From assembly GCA_011523655.1 (NCBI GenBank), contig WTGH01000047.1:147994-211993 (forward strand): a DNA stretch of 64,000 nucleotides, read 5' to 3'. This DNA is from Rhodospirillaceae bacterium. Its GTDB lineage: Bacteria; Pseudomonadota; Alphaproteobacteria; Bin65. The notes under the pieces were generated by a model, which was not told the DNA's origin, made no database searches, and saw nothing but the letters and a program-made list of their open reading frames with translations. Shown here piece by piece: positions 34,470 through 44,034 of this stretch. Positions within the stretch are counted from its first letter, which is position 1; each line of letters begins with the position of its first letter. The position numbers and the translations under genes were made by a program.

Positions 34470-35198
34470 CTATGCGAGACGCAACGCCCCAAGCGCGGCG
34501 GCCATGGCGTCGGCATCGGGCGACGCGGCAACGACGGTCCGCCGCGCGGCCGGTAATCGGCGCTCGTTCCCGAACGCCGCCGCCACCGATTCGCTGATGC
34601 AACAGACGGACAATTCGGAAACGGCATCTTCCCGGCCGGCTGCAAGGATCAACCGGGCGAATTCTAAACCATTGCGTACAGAAAACAAAGCCACGGCTTT
34701 TGCCGTACGCGTATGCAACGCGTTTGCGGCCGGTTGCGGGAGTTTTGCCGCGCCCTGCGCCTCGTACAGGATGGTTTGCAGGACCGCGAAGCCCACCGAT
34801 TCGAGGGATCGCCCCAGGCCGCCCGCAACGTCGCGCCCGGTCGGATAAACCAGTTCCCCCTTCGACGGCCGGCACCGCCCGGCGATCAGCGATCCCAGCC
34901 CGCGTACGTCCGAATCGGCGCAGTGTACGACCGTAAATCCGGCGGCCTTCGCGGCTGCCGCCGTCGCGGCGCCGACGGTATAGGCCGGCAGATCGGTGCG
35001 CGCGCCTCGGCCGGCATAGAAGCGGACCGCGTTGACGCTGGTGAACGCCACGCCCTGTGCCGTTTCGGGAACCGAGAACGCGGTATCGAGCGGATGCATC
35101 GTCGTGACCGGACAGGCGACGGCCGGGACCCCCTCCCGGGCAAGCCGCCGGACGAAGTCGCCGGCACCCGGTTCGGAACGGACGATCAGCGCCGTCAT
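34470..35198 (-). CDS. hemD: Uroporphyrinogen-III synthase
   Basis: HemD closes hydroxymethylbilane with inversion of ring D to uroporphyrinogen III. The 242-residue product is poorly conserved, as is usual, but shows AFTSVNAVRFYAGRG, PAYTVGAATAAAAKAAGF, LYEAQ and AVALFSVRNGLEFARLI in the right order. The ATG is placed directly after the hemC stop (TGAATG), supporting the call and the start. Confidence 0.9.
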   Translation of the reverse strand: MTALIVRSEPGAGDFVRRLAREGVPAVACPVTTMHPLDTAFSVPETAQGVAFTSVNAVRFYAGRGARTDLPAYTVGAATAAAAKAAGFTVVHCADSDVRGLGSLIAGRCRPSKGELVYPTGRDVAGGLGRSLESVGFAVLQTILYEAQGAAKLPQPAANALHTRTAKAVALFSVRNGLEFARLILAAGREDAVSELSVCCISESVAAAFGNERRLPAARRTVVAASPDADAMAAALGALRLA

Positions 35199-36140
35199 TC
35201 AGACCGCCAGGATCGACGGCGCCGCCGCGGCCTTGAGCGCCTGCCCGACGGTCCGGCCCAGTACGAGAAAATCGCTGGCCGGGCCGGTTTCGCGATGGCG
35301 CCAGATTCCTGCGCCGTCGGGATCGGCGACGAGGCCGCGGACCGTCATCCGGCCCCGCTCCTGTTCGGCATGGGCGGCGATCGGCGTGCGGCACGATCCG
35401 TCGAGCACGGCCAGCACCGCCCGTTCCGCCCGCAGCGCCGCCATCGATACTGCATGGTCGATCGAGGCAAGATGGCCGCGGACCGCCGTGTCGGCGGACC
35501 GGCACTGAATCGCGACGATTCCCTGGCCGGCCGACGGGAGAAAGTCGTTCACGGCAAGCGGCGCGGCGTCGCCGACGCATCCGGCGCGGATCAGGCCGGC
35601 CATCGCAAGCAGGGTGGCATCGAACTCGCCGCGCGCGACCTTGCCGAGCCGGGTGCCGACGTTGCCCCGGATCGGTTCGACGTTCAGATCCGGCCGCAGC
35701 GTGCGCACCAGGGCCCGGCGCCGCGCCGATGCCGTGCCGAAGCGTGCCCCCCGGGGCACATCGGCCAGCGTACGCGCGCCCGGGCAGATCAGGGCGTCGC
35801 GCGGATCCTCGCGCGGTAAGGCGGCGGCGATGGTCAGCCCGTCGGGCAGCCGGGTTTCGAGGTCCTTCGCGGAATGGGCCGCGCAGTCGATCGCGCCGGC
35901 CAGCAGCGCCGCCTCGATCTCCTTGGCGAACAGGCCCTTGCCGCCGATATCCGCCAGCGGCCGGTCGGAAATCCGGTCGCCCGTCGTCACGATGGGCAGG
36001 ATTTCCGCAGGCGGTGCGGAGGGATGGGCGGCCGCCAGGACTTCGGACACCAGGTGCGCCTGGGCGAGCGCCAGCGGGCTGCCCCGCGTGCCGATGCGCA
36101 GGGGTCGTTCTTCCAGCGGCGGCGCCGTCGAACCGGACAT
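35199..36140 (-). CDS. hemC: Hydroxymethylbilane synthase (porphobilinogen deaminase)
   Basis: HemC condenses four porphobilinogens into hydroxymethylbilane. The 313-residue protein opens [18 protein letters not shown] and has the catalytic Asp region [17 protein letters not shown]. Cys250 in [13 protein letters not shown] carries the dipyrromethane cofactor. It is first of the hemC-hemD-mitofilin-hemY run, divergent from tsaD. Confidence 0.96.
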   Translation of the reverse strand: MSGSTAPPLEERPLRIGTRGSPLALAQAHLVSEVLAAAHPSAPPAEILPIVTTGDRISDRPLADIGGKGLFAKEIEAALLAGAIDCAAHSAKDLETRLPDGLTIAAALPREDPRDALICPGARTLADVPRGARFGTASARRRALVRTLRPDLNVEPIRGNVGTRLGKVARGEFDATLLAMAGLIRAGCVGDAAPLAVNDFLPSAGQGIVAIQCRSADTAVRGHLASIDHAVSMAALRAERAVLAVLDGSCRTPIAAHAEQERGRMTVRGLVADPDGAGIWRHRETGPASDFLVLGRTVGQALKAAAAPSILAV

Positions 36141-36319
36141 GAACGGCGAGGTAGCGGCGCGCGTTGCCCCGGCAAGGCGGCGGGGTGGCGCATCGCGGCG
36201 GGGCGCTTATCTTTCTGCCTTCACACCTGCCGGCCCGGCGCCGCCCGCGCGTCCGAACCGGGTGCCGGCCGAATCGGGCGCCTGCCGAAGACATCGAAAC
36301 GCGAACCGAAATCCCACCG

Positions 36320-36487
36320 ATGGCCATCAAGCGAAAGCGCAGGAAAGGGGCAAGGAAGGTCGTGCGGTCGCGCGATCCGTTCTGGCGCCTGCGCCGCGCC
36401 CTGGGCGGCAGCCGGGTGGAGAGCGGCCGGGCCTACCGTCGGCCGTCGGCGCGCAGGGCGGCCCGGAAGGAAATCGATGACCGCTGA
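36320..36487 (+). CDS. Small highly basic protein, coupled to tsaD
   Basis: A 55-residue ORF starting [19 protein letters not shown] and ending ARKEIDDR, with about a third Arg/Lys. Third codon positions are nearly all G or C, as in real genes here, and its TGA overlaps the tsaD start by 11 bases. No strong ribosome-binding site precedes ATG 36320. I recognise no family; RNA binding is plausible only from its charge. Confidence 0.4.
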   Translation: MAIKRKRRKGARKVVRSRDPFWRLRRALGGSRVESGRAYRRPSARRAARKEIDDR

Positions 36488-37577
36488 ACCCGGCGGCCCG
36501 CTGACGGTCCTGGGCATCGAGACCAGCTGCGACGAGACCGCGGCGGCGGTCGTGCGGCGGGGATCCGGCGGCGCGCCGGAAATTCTGGCCGAGGCGCTGC
36601 TCTCCCAGATCGCCGATCACCGGCCCTACGAGGGCGTCGTGCCGGAGATCGCCGCGCGGGCGCATATCGACCATCTGGACGGGCTGATCGGACGGGCGAT
36701 GGCGTCGGCCGGTCTGGATTTCTGCGACCTCGACGGCGTGGCGGCGACAGCAGGCCCCGGCCTGATCGGCGGCGTCATGATCGGCGCCACCATGGGCAAG
36801 GCGATCGCCGCGGCGGCGGGCAAGCCGTTCCTCGCGGTCAATCACCTGGAAGGCCACGCGCTGAGCGCCTGCATGACCGGCCAGGCCGCGTTCCCTTTCC
36901 TGCTGCTCCTCGTTTCGGGCGGTCACTGCCAGCTTCTTCTGGTGCGCGGCGTCGGCCGCTATCGCCTGCTCGGCACGACCGTCGACGACGCGGTCGGCGA
37001 AGCCTTCGACAAGGTCGCCAGGCTGCTCGGCCTCGGCTATCCCGGCGGGCCGGCGGTCGAGGCCGCCGCAGAGCGGGCGAGCGACCCGGATCGCTTCGAT
37101 CTGCCCAGGCCGATGCGCGGCCGGCCCGGCTGCGACTTCTCCTTCTCCGGTCTCAAGACCGCCGTGCTCCACCGGCTACACGCGCTCGATACTCCGCCGG
37201 ATCCGCACGACGGGGCGGACATGGCGGCGGCGTTTCAGGAGGCCGTCGCGGATGTCCTCACCGAGCGCACCGGCAACGGTCTGGCGATGGCACGGGAGCG
37301 CGAACCCGGCCTGCGGCGTCTGGTCGTCGCCGGAGGAGTCGCCGCGAACCGGCGTTTGCGCCGCGCGCTGGAGGACCTGTGCGCGCGGGAAGGGCTGGAC
37401 CTTTCCGTGCCGCCGCAGCGCTATTGCACCGACAACGCCGCGATGATCGCCTGGGCCGGGGCCGAGCGGCTGGCGCTGGGCCTGACCTCGCCGCTCGATT
37501 TCGCGCCGCGGCCGCGCTGGCCGCTCGATTCGTTGGAAGACGCGGCCCGGACTCCATCCGACGGTCGCGCCGCGTGA
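36477..37577 (+). CDS. tsaD: tRNA N6-adenosine threonylcarbamoyltransferase
   Basis: TsaD transfers the threonylcarbamoyl group to A37 of ANN-decoding tRNAs, working with TsaB (encoded at 54.2 kb), TsaE and TsaC. The product is 366 residues from ATG 36477, with AAGGA at spacing 7. Motifs: [24 protein letters not shown], metal ligands H123/H127 in [38 protein letters not shown], and [13 protein letters not shown]. gpsA follows by 10 bases. Confidence 0.96.
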   Translation: MTAEPGGPLTVLGIETSCDETAAAVVRRGSGGAPEILAEALLSQIADHRPYEGVVPEIAARAHIDHLDGLIGRAMASAGLDFCDLDGVAATAGPGLIGGVMIGATMGKAIAAAAGKPFLAVNHLEGHALSACMTGQAAFPFLLLLVSGGHCQLLLVRGVGRYRLLGTTVDDAVGEAFDKVARLLGLGYPGGPAVEAAAERASDPDRFDLPRPMRGRPGCDFSFSGLKTAVLHRLHALDTPPDPHDGADMAAAFQEAVADVLTERTGNGLAMAREREPGLRRLVVAGGVAANRRLRRALEDLCAREGLDLSVPPQRYCTDNAAMIAWAGAERLALGLTSPLDFAPRPRWPLDSLEDAARTPSDGRAA

Positions 37578-37587
37578 GGCGGGCGGC

Positions 37588-38586
37588 ATGAGCCGGATCG
37601 CGGTTATCGGCGCCGGCGCCTGGGGCACGGCGCTTGCCATGACGGCGGCGCGCGCCGGCTGCACGGTCGGTCTGTGGGCGCGCGAGCCGGAAGTCGTCGA
37701 GTCGATCCGGCGCGAGCGGCGCAACGCGCTGTTCCTGCCGGACCATACGGTCGACGACAATGTCTTTCCGACGTGCGACCTGGGGGAAGCGGCGGCCGGG
37801 GCCGAACTTGCCCTGCTGGTCGCGCCGGCCCAGCATGTCGGTGCGGTGGCCGCCCGGCTCGCCGCCCTGCCGGATTGCCCGCCGCTCGTCATCTGCGCCA
37901 AGGGCATCGAGCGGGCGAGCGGCCGGCTCATGACGGAAATTGTGACCGAAGCCTTGCCCGGCCATCCGACTGCCGTGTTGAGCGGCCCGACCTTTGCCGG
38001 CGAAGTCGCGGCCGGCCTGCCCGCGGCCGTGACCGTCGCCAGCACGGATCGCCCGCTGGCGGAACGAACCGCCGAACTTTTGGGCGCGCCGCGCTTCCGC
38101 ATCTACCTGTCGGACGATCCTGTCGGCGTCCAGATCGGCGGGGCGGTCAAGAATGTCGTCGCCATCGCCTGCGGCATCGTCGTCGGCGCGGGGCTGGGCG
38201 AGAATGCGCGCGCCGCCGTCGTCACCCGCGGCCTCGCCGAGACCGTCCGCCTGGCGGTTGCGGGTGGCGGCAAGGCGCAAACCCTGTCCGGCCTGTCGGG
38301 CATCGGTGACATGATGCTGACCTGCAATTCCTTCCAGAGCCGGAACATGTCGCTCGGCGCGGCGCTCGGGGCCGAACCGGAGAGACGCTGGACGGCGGCG
38401 GAAATTCTGGACGTGCGCGACAAGCTCGCCGAGGGCTTTTGGACCGCTGCCGCCGTCGCCGTCCTGGCCGACCGGCTGACGGTCGAAATGCCGATCTGCG
38501 CCGGCGTCAACGCGGTCCTGCATCGCGGCGAAACCGTGCAGGCCATGGTCGACAGCCTGATGGCGCGCAGGTTCCGGGAGGAGTGA
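37588..38586 (+). CDS. gpsA: Glycerol-3-phosphate dehydrogenase [NAD(P)+]
   Basis: GpsA reduces dihydroxyacetone phosphate to sn-glycerol-3-phosphate for phospholipid synthesis. The 332-residue product has the Rossmann motif IGAGAWGTALA at residues 7-17, ICAKGIE, LSGPTFAGEVA, the catalytic-Lys segment GGAVKNVVAIACGIV, and LSGIGDMMLTC. It is co-transcribed with tsaD and convergent with the MoeB/ThiF gene 15 bases on. Confidence 0.96.
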   Translation: MSRIAVIGAGAWGTALAMTAARAGCTVGLWAREPEVVESIRRERRNALFLPDHTVDDNVFPTCDLGEAAAGAELALLVAPAQHVGAVAARLAALPDCPPLVICAKGIERASGRLMTEIVTEALPGHPTAVLSGPTFAGEVAAGLPAAVTVASTDRPLAERTAELLGAPRFRIYLSDDPVGVQIGGAVKNVVAIACGIVVGAGLGENARAAVVTRGLAETVRLAVAGGGKAQTLSGLSGIGDMMLTCNSFQSRNMSLGAALGAEPERRWTAAEILDVRDKLAEGFWTAAAVAVLADRLTVEMPICAGVNAVLHRGETVQAMVDSLMARRFREE

Positions 38587-38601
38587 GGCGGGCGCCGAAC
38601 C

Positions 38602-39399
38602 CTACGCCGGGTGCCCCGACAGGTCCGTGATCGTCGGCCGGCTGCCGCACAGGGCGCAGTCCGGGTCGCGGCTTGCCTTCAGTTCCTGAAAGCCGCTGCC
38701 CAGCGCATCGTACAGCAGCATCCGGCCGGTCAGCGGTTCGCCGAGCCCGAGGACGAGCTTGAGCACCTCGGCAGCCTGGAGCGTGCCGATCACCCCGGCG
38801 ACCGCGCCGAAAATGCCGACCTCCTCGCAGCGCGGGATCAGGCCGGCCGGCGGCGGTTCCGGGAACAGGCACCGGTAGCAGGGATTGCTCTCTCCGTCCC
38901 GCCACGGCCGGAAGGTCGCGACCTGGCCCTCGAAGCGCAGCAGCGCGCCGGAGACCAGCGGCTTGCGCGCGAAGAAGCAGGCGTCGTTGAGCAGGTAGCG
39001 GGTGGCGAAATTGTCCGAGCCGTCGACCGCGATGTCATGGTCCGCGACCAGCCGTTCGGCGTTCGCCGCGGTCAGCCGCTCGCCGATCCGGACGACCGTG
39101 ACTTCGGGATTGATGGCGGCCAGGCTCGCCGCCGCGCTGTCCACCTTGGGCTGCCCGACCCGGCCGGTCGTATGGACAATCTGGCGCTGCAGGTTCGACA
39201 GGTCGACCGTATCGTCGTCGACCACTCCGAGCGTGCCGACCCCGGCCGCGGTGAGATACTGGAGCACCGGCGCGCCAAGCCCGCCGGCGCCGACCACGAG
39301 CACCCGGGCGGCGAGCAGCGCCTCCTGCCCCTCCTCGCCGACCTCGTCGAGGATGATGTGGCGGGCGTAGCGTTCGAGCTGGGCGTCGGTGATGGTCAT
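38602..39399 (-). CDS. MoeB/ThiF-type sulfur-carrier adenylyltransferase
   Basis: A 265-residue E1-like enzyme that adenylates the C-terminal Gly of a small sulfur-carrier protein (MoaD or ThiS). It has VVGAGGLGAPVLQYL ATP binding, DDDTVDLSNLQRQ, DGSDNFATRYLLND, and two CxxC zinc pairs (CYRC and CALC). There is no rhodanese domain, so it is the short form. MoeB or ThiF cannot be separated by sequence alone. It lies next to dut-coaBC. Confidence 0.88.
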   Translation of the reverse strand: MTITDAQLERYARHIILDEVGEEGQEALLAARVLVVGAGGLGAPVLQYLTAAGVGTLGVVDDDTVDLSNLQRQIVHTTGRVGQPKVDSAAASLAAINPEVTVVRIGERLTAANAERLVADHDIAVDGSDNFATRYLLNDACFFARKPLVSGALLRFEGQVATFRPWRDGESNPCYRCLFPEPPPAGLIPRCEEVGIFGAVAGVIGTLQAAEVLKLVLGLGEPLTGRMLLYDALGSGFQELKASRDPDCALCGSRPTITDLSGHPA

Positions 39400-39406
39400 G
39401 GCGCGG

Positions 39407-39886
39407 TCAGTCCGGTCCCGCAGCGGTGCCCGTGGAGCCGAAGCCGCCGGCGCCGCGGCCGGTTCCGTCGAGCGTATCGGCTTCGCGCCAGACCGCCCGC
39501 GCGACCGGCGCGATCACCAGCTGGGCGATGCGCATGCCGGGTTCGACGGTGAAACCGGCGTCGCCGAGATTGATGAGCAGCACCTCGATCTCGCCGCGAT
39601 AGTCCGAATCGATGGTCCCCGGCGCGTTGACGATGGCGATGCCGTGCTTCCGGGCGAGGCCGGAACGGGGCCGGATCTGGGCTTCGAAGCCGGCGGGCAG
39701 GGCGATGGCAATACCGGCCGGGATCGCATCCCGCGCGCCGGGCGCCAGGTTTCGGGGATTTGCAATGGCCGCCATCAGGTCGACACCGGCGCTGCCGGTC
39801 GTGGCGTAACCGGGCAGGGGCAAATCGGCGCCATGGGGCAGGCGGCGGATGGCGACCGTGACCGACCCCGCAGCCGCGCCGGTCAT
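39407..39886 (-). CDS. dut: Deoxyuridine 5'-triphosphate nucleotidohydrolase
   Basis: Dut hydrolyses dUTP to dUMP, keeping uracil out of DNA and supplying thymidylate synthesis. All five trimeric-dUTPase motifs are visible in 159 residues: [32 protein letters not shown] and [13 protein letters not shown]. The start overlaps the coaBC stop by 4 bases (ATGA). Confidence 0.96.
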   Translation of the reverse strand: MTGAAAGSVTVAIRRLPHGADLPLPGYATTGSAGVDLMAAIANPRNLAPGARDAIPAGIAIALPAGFEAQIRPRSGLARKHGIAIVNAPGTIDSDYRGEIEVLLINLGDAGFTVEPGMRIAQLVIAPVARAVWREADTLDGTGRGAGGFGSTGTAAGPD

Positions 39887-41121
39887 TCCGCCGCTTCGGC
39901 CCGGAAGGAATCCCGGTGATCGGACTCCAGCGCCTGCGCGATCCGCTCCGCAAGGCGATGCGCGACCTCGTCCTTTGCCAGGCGCGGCCAGTCCTCGACT
40001 CCGTCCTCACGGATCAGGTGGATCCGGTTGGCGTCGCCGCCGAAGGTGCCGGCCGCGGCCGAAACGTCGTTGGCGACGATCCAGTCGCAGCCCTTTTTCG
40101 CGCGCTTGGCCTGCCCGTTGGCAACGACGTTCTCGGTCTCCGCCGCGAAGCCGACGACCAGCGCCGGGCGCCGGGCCGAGCGGGCCAAAGTCGCCAGGAT
40201 GTCGGGGTTTTCGGTCAGCGAAAGCGCGGGCGGGGCCTTGCCTTCCTTCTTCAGCTTCCGGTCTGCCGCCCGTTCGGCGCGCCAGTCGGATACCGCGGCG
40301 GCGCAGACCGCGACGTCGGCCGGCAGGGCCGCCTCGCAGGCCGCCAGCATCTCGCGAGCACTCTCGACATGGACAGTCTCGGCACCTGGCGGATCGGCCA
40401 GCGCGACCGGCCCGGCCACCAGCACCGTCTCGGCCCCGAGCGCAGCGAGCGCCGCCGCGATGGCATGGCCCTGCTTGCCGGACGACCGGTTGCCGATGAA
40501 GCGCACGGGATCGATCGCTTCGAAAGTCGGGCCGCTGGTCACCAGGGCGCGGCGGCCGGCGAGCGGCCGGTGCGCAGCGGCGCCGAGGGCCTGTTCTATG
40601 GCGGCAAGAATGTCCTCCGGCTCGGCCATCCGGCCGGGTCCGCTCTCGTCCTCGGCGAGCGGCCCGTCCTCCGGGCCGACGCGCAGCACGCCGCGGGCTT
40701 CGAGCGCCGCAATGTTGGCGGCGGTCGCCGGATGCTGCCACATGCGATGGTTCATCGCCGGCGCGACCAGGACCGGCGCATCGGCGGCGAGCAGGACGGT
40801 GCTCGCCAGGTCGTCCGCCAGACCGTTTGCCATCTTGGCCACAATGTCGGCGGTCGCCGGGGCGACAACGATCAGGTCGGCTTCCTGCGACAGGCGCAGA
40901 TGGCCCATCTCGGCCTCGTCGGTCAGCGAGAACAGATCGGTGTAGACATGCTCGTGGCTGAGTGCCGACACGCTGAGCGGGGTGACGAATTGTTCGCCGG
41001 CCGCGGTCAGAACCGTGCGCACCGTCGCGCCCCGCTCGCGCAGGCGGCGGACCAGGATCAGGCTCTTGTAGGCCGCGATCCCGCCGGTGACGATCAGCAG
41101 GATGGTCTTGCCGTTCAGCAT
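39883..41121 (-). CDS. coaBC: Bifunctional phosphopantothenoylcysteine decarboxylase/synthetase
   Basis: CoaBC joins cysteine to 4'-phosphopantothenate and decarboxylates the product in CoA synthesis. The 412-residue protein has the FMN-dependent CoaC half ([46 protein letters not shown]) and the CoaB half from ~190 ([25 protein letters not shown] with the Asn/Lys catalytic region). The dut-coaBC pairing is common in proteobacteria. Confidence 0.96.
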   Translation of the reverse strand: MLNGKTILLIVTGGIAAYKSLILVRRLRERGATVRTVLTAAGEQFVTPLSVSALSHEHVYTDLFSLTDEAEMGHLRLSQEADLIVVAPATADIVAKMANGLADDLASTVLLAADAPVLVAPAMNHRMWQHPATAANIAALEARGVLRVGPEDGPLAEDESGPGRMAEPEDILAAIEQALGAAAHRPLAGRRALVTSGPTFEAIDPVRFIGNRSSGKQGHAIAAALAALGAETVLVAGPVALADPPGAETVHVESAREMLAACEAALPADVAVCAAAVSDWRAERAADRKLKKEGKAPPALSLTENPDILATLARSARRPALVVGFAAETENVVANGQAKRAKKGCDWIVANDVSAAAGTFGGDANRIHLIREDGVEDWPRLAKDEVAHRLAERIAQALESDHRDSFRAEAAE

Positions 41122-41178
41122 GGCGAAAACTTATGGCGCGCGATGCGGGGGAGCAAGCGGCACGGACGTATCTCCCGG

Positions 41179-42348
41179 TCAGCCGTGCGTTTCCTCGATC
41201 CCCTCGCGCGTTTCGACGAGCGCCTGATCGACGACGCGGCGCAGCGCCTCGGCCTCGCCGTCGCCTTCCAGAAGGCGCAGGCGGTACAGGTCGATCTGCC
41301 GGTCGGCGCCGGCGCCCTCGCGGATAATCCGGACAGACCGCCGGACCTCGGCTTCGCAGCCGAGCGCGCGGGCATCGGGGGCGACCGACTCGATCAACTC
41401 GGCGGCGTAATCGTCGATATCGATCCGGCCTCCCTCGCGCGCCGGATCGCCCAGGAAGGCGAGCACGCCGTAACGCTGGGCGATCCAGCGGTTCTCGGCG
41501 ACGATCTCCGTAAGCGGCTCGGGCCGCAGGGCGCCTTCCCGGTCCAGGCGCATCAGCCGGCGGATCAGGCAGGCATAGAGCGCCGCAATCGTTACCGCAT
41601 CCTCAAGGCGGGTGCAGATGTCGCATATCCGCAATTCCACCGTCGGGTAGGCGTGAGAGGGCCGGATGTCCCACCACAGCTCGCTGCCGTTTTCGACGAA
41701 TTTCATCTTCCGGTACTCGGCGACCAGCCGGTCGTATTCGGCGCGCGACGCCAGCGGTCCGGGCAGGCCGGAACGCGGCAGGCTGCCGACCACGGTGAGC
41801 CGCCAGGACTTGAACCCCGTCTCGCGCCCGGCGTTGAACGGCGACGAGCCGGACAGGGCGTGGAGGAAGGGGAGATAGCGCCGGAGCGCGGTCATGACCC
41901 GGATGCGGCTGTCGGCGTCGCCGAAGCCGGCATGAATATGCATGCCGCCGACCATGAAACGGCGGACAATGTCCTGGTACGACATGGTAAATCGTTCGTA
42001 CCGGTCCTGCGGCGTGGGCGCCTGCGTCCGCCAGGAAGCGAAGGGGTGCGTGGACGCCGCCAGCACCGCCGCGCCATGCCGCCCGGCCGCGTCAATGACG
42101 ATTCGCCGGGTGTCGCGCAGGGCGTCGCGCAGTTCGGCCACCGACCGGCACACCCGGGTATTGGTTTCGATCTGGGAGCGCATCAACTCGCGCACGATCT
42201 TGTGCGACCCCCGGTTTTCCTCGCAGGTCCGGAATATGGCCGGGTCCGGGTCGGCGAGCAGGTCGCGGCTCTCCGGATCGACAAGAAAGAACTCTTCCTC
42301 GACGCCGAGGGTGATTGCGAGGCCGTCGGTGTCGTCGGCGCCGTTCAC
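41179..42348 (-). CDS. YbdK-type carboxylate-amine ligase (glutamate-cysteine ligase 2 family)
   Basis: The product is 389 residues from GTG 42348. The ATG at 42480 would overlap the VOC gene by 77 bases and adds a non-conserved leader. The GCS2 core is clear: ITLGVEEEFFLVDPESRDL, SQIETNTRVC, GGMHIHAGFGD, RYLPFLHALSGSSPF, WWDIRPSHAYPTVELRICD. Such enzymes have weak glutamate-cysteine ligase activity; the real substrate is usually unknown. Confidence 0.85.
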   Translation of the reverse strand: MNGADDTDGLAITLGVEEEFFLVDPESRDLLADPDPAIFRTCEENRGSHKIVRELMRSQIETNTRVCRSVAELRDALRDTRRIVIDAAGRHGAAVLAASTHPFASWRTQAPTPQDRYERFTMSYQDIVRRFMVGGMHIHAGFGDADSRIRVMTALRRYLPFLHALSGSSPFNAGRETGFKSWRLTVVGSLPRSGLPGPLASRAEYDRLVAEYRKMKFVENGSELWWDIRPSHAYPTVELRICDICTRLEDAVTIAALYACLIRRLMRLDREGALRPEPLTEIVAENRWIAQRYGVLAFLGDPAREGGRIDIDDYAAELIESVAPDARALGCEAEVRRSVRIIREGAGADRQIDLYRLRLLEGDGEAEALRRVVDQALVETREGIEETHG

Positions 42349-42403
42349 GATCCGGCCGGTGCGTGCAACGCGGCAGCCACGCCGCCAGGCGGGGCGGAAA
42401 GGT

Positions 42404-42847
42404 TCATCGGTCGTCGGACTCCGCGAGATACCCGTCCGCGTCGAGCGGCCAGAAGGGGTTGTGCGCGACCTCCCAGACATGGCCGTCCGGATCGGCGTAA
42501 CAGCCGGAATAGCCGCCCCAGTCGGCCTTCTGCGGCTGCTTCAGGGCCGCCGCGCCGGCCGCTACCGCCGCGGCGAACGCCGCGTCCACCTCGGCCCGGG
42601 AGCCGTAATTCTGCGCCAGCGCGATGGCGCCGGAGCCAAGCGTCGCCCCGGGCCGCCCCTGGTCGGCCGCCAGGGCATCCTTGCCGATCAGGCCGAGCAT
42701 GAGGCCCTTCAGGCGGTAGAACGTCACTTCCGGCAATTCCTGCGCCGGCTGCCAGCCCAATGACCTGTAGAAGGCGCCGGACCGTTCGAGATCGGCGACG
42801 CCGAGCGAGATCAGGGTGACCCGCTGCGCGGACAGTTCTGGCGCCAT
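42404..42847 (-). CDS. VOC (glyoxalase/dioxygenase-fold) protein
   Basis: A 147-residue vicinal-oxygen-chelate protein. It has RVTLISLGVADLERSGAFYRSLGW at the N-terminus and GYSGCYADPDGHVWEVAHNPFWPLD at the C-terminus, the latter typical of the bleomycin-resistance/glyoxalase-like subgroup. Enzymatic activity cannot be told. It is co-oriented with and directly upstream of the YbdK gene. Confidence 0.82.
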   Translation of the reverse strand: MAPELSAQRVTLISLGVADLERSGAFYRSLGWQPAQELPEVTFYRLKGLMLGLIGKDALAADQGRPGATLGSGAIALAQNYGSRAEVDAAFAAAVAAGAAALKQPQKADWGGYSGCYADPDGHVWEVAHNPFWPLDADGYLAESDDR

Positions 42848-42881
42848 GGCGTTCTTCCCGTGTTTCGCGGCCCTCCGCCGG

Positions 42882-44027
42882 TCAGACCCTTTCCAGCGCT
42901 TGTTCCAGATCGGCGATCAGGTCGCCGGCGGTCTCGATGCCGCAGGACAGGCGGACCAGGTTCTTCGGCGTCGGCGATTCCGGCGTCTCGACCACGGCGC
43001 GGTGCTCGATCAGGCTCTCGACGCCGCCGAGCGAGGTCGCCGGCACGAACAGGCGGGTCGAGCGGGCAAGCGTATTCGCGCCGTTATAGCCGCCGGCGAC
43101 CAGCAGCGAGAGCATGCCGCTGAAGCCGCCGGTCATCTGCTTCTTCGCAATCGCGTGGCCGGGATGGTCCTCCAGCCCCGGATAGGCGACTTTCTCGACC
43201 TTCGGATGGCCGCGGAAATGCCGGGCGACGGCCATCGCGTTCTCGCACGCCTTGTCCCAGCGCAGGGCGAGCGTGCGCAGGCCGCGCAGCAGCAGCCAGG
43301 CCTCGAACGGCCCCGGCACGCCGCCGGAATACTTGCGCACGGTGTCCAGTTCCTCCCAGCGCGCGTCTTTCTCCCGCGTTACCACCACGCCGCCGGTCGC
43401 ATCGGAATGGCCGTTCAGATACTTGGTCGAGGAATGGAAGACATAGTCGGCGCCGAGGTCGAGCGGCCTCTGCGTCAGGCCCGGCGCCACGGTGCTGTCC
43501 ACGGCGAGCATGGCGCCCGCGCCGCGCGCAACCTCCGCCGCGGCGGCGATGTCGATGACGTCCCAGGTCGGGTTGGCCGGCGTCTCGATCCAGACCAGCG
43601 CGGTCTCGCCGGGCCGCACGGCGGCTTCGAGCGCGCCGGGCTGCGCCTGGTCGAACAGGGTGAGGCCGATCCCGCGAGTCCGGGCGATGCGCTGCATCCA
43701 GGCCTGGGCGCCGAAATACATCATTTGCGGCGCCGCGATATGCCGGCCGGTCTCGATCAGCTCGACCAGCGCGGCCACGCCGGCGAGCCCGGAGGCGAAC
43801 AGCATGGCGCCCGCCCCGCCGTCCAGCTTTGCCAGCAAGTCCTCGACCGGGGTGAAGTTCGGGTTGCCGTAGCGGGTATAGAAATACTCGCCCATCGGCG
43901 CGTAGTCGCTGTCGCGGGCGTAGGTCACCGAAGCGTGGATCGGCGGCGCGACGGCGCCGGTCGCCGGGTCGAGATAGTGGCCGGCCTGGGCGAGCAGCGA
44001 GCGGATATCGTGGTTCGTCCGGGTCAT
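42882..44027 (-). CDS. Cys/Met-metabolism PLP enzyme (cystathionine gamma-synthase/beta-lyase family)
   Basis: The 381-residue PLP fold-type I enzyme has the PLP-Lys in HSSTKYLNGHSDATGG, YTRYGNPNFTPVEDLLAKLDGGAGAMLFASGLAG at the N-terminus, ETPANPTWDVIDI, and LSCGIETAGDLIADLEQAL at the end. Family members make or cleave cystathionine, methionine or related thioethers. The gene starts 7 bases after the carboxyltransferase stop, so it is the last gene of that operon. Confidence 0.87.
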   Translation of the reverse strand: MTRTNHDIRSLLAQAGHYLDPATGAVAPPIHASVTYARDSDYAPMGEYFYTRYGNPNFTPVEDLLAKLDGGAGAMLFASGLAGVAALVELIETGRHIAAPQMMYFGAQAWMQRIARTRGIGLTLFDQAQPGALEAAVRPGETALVWIETPANPTWDVIDIAAAAEVARGAGAMLAVDSTVAPGLTQRPLDLGADYVFHSSTKYLNGHSDATGGVVVTREKDARWEELDTVRKYSGGVPGPFEAWLLLRGLRTLALRWDKACENAMAVARHFRGHPKVEKVAYPGLEDHPGHAIAKKQMTGGFSGMLSLLVAGGYNGANTLARSTRLFVPATSLGGVESLIEHRAVVETPESPTPKNLVRLSCGIETAGDLIADLEQALERV

Positions 44028-44034
44028 GGGGCGG

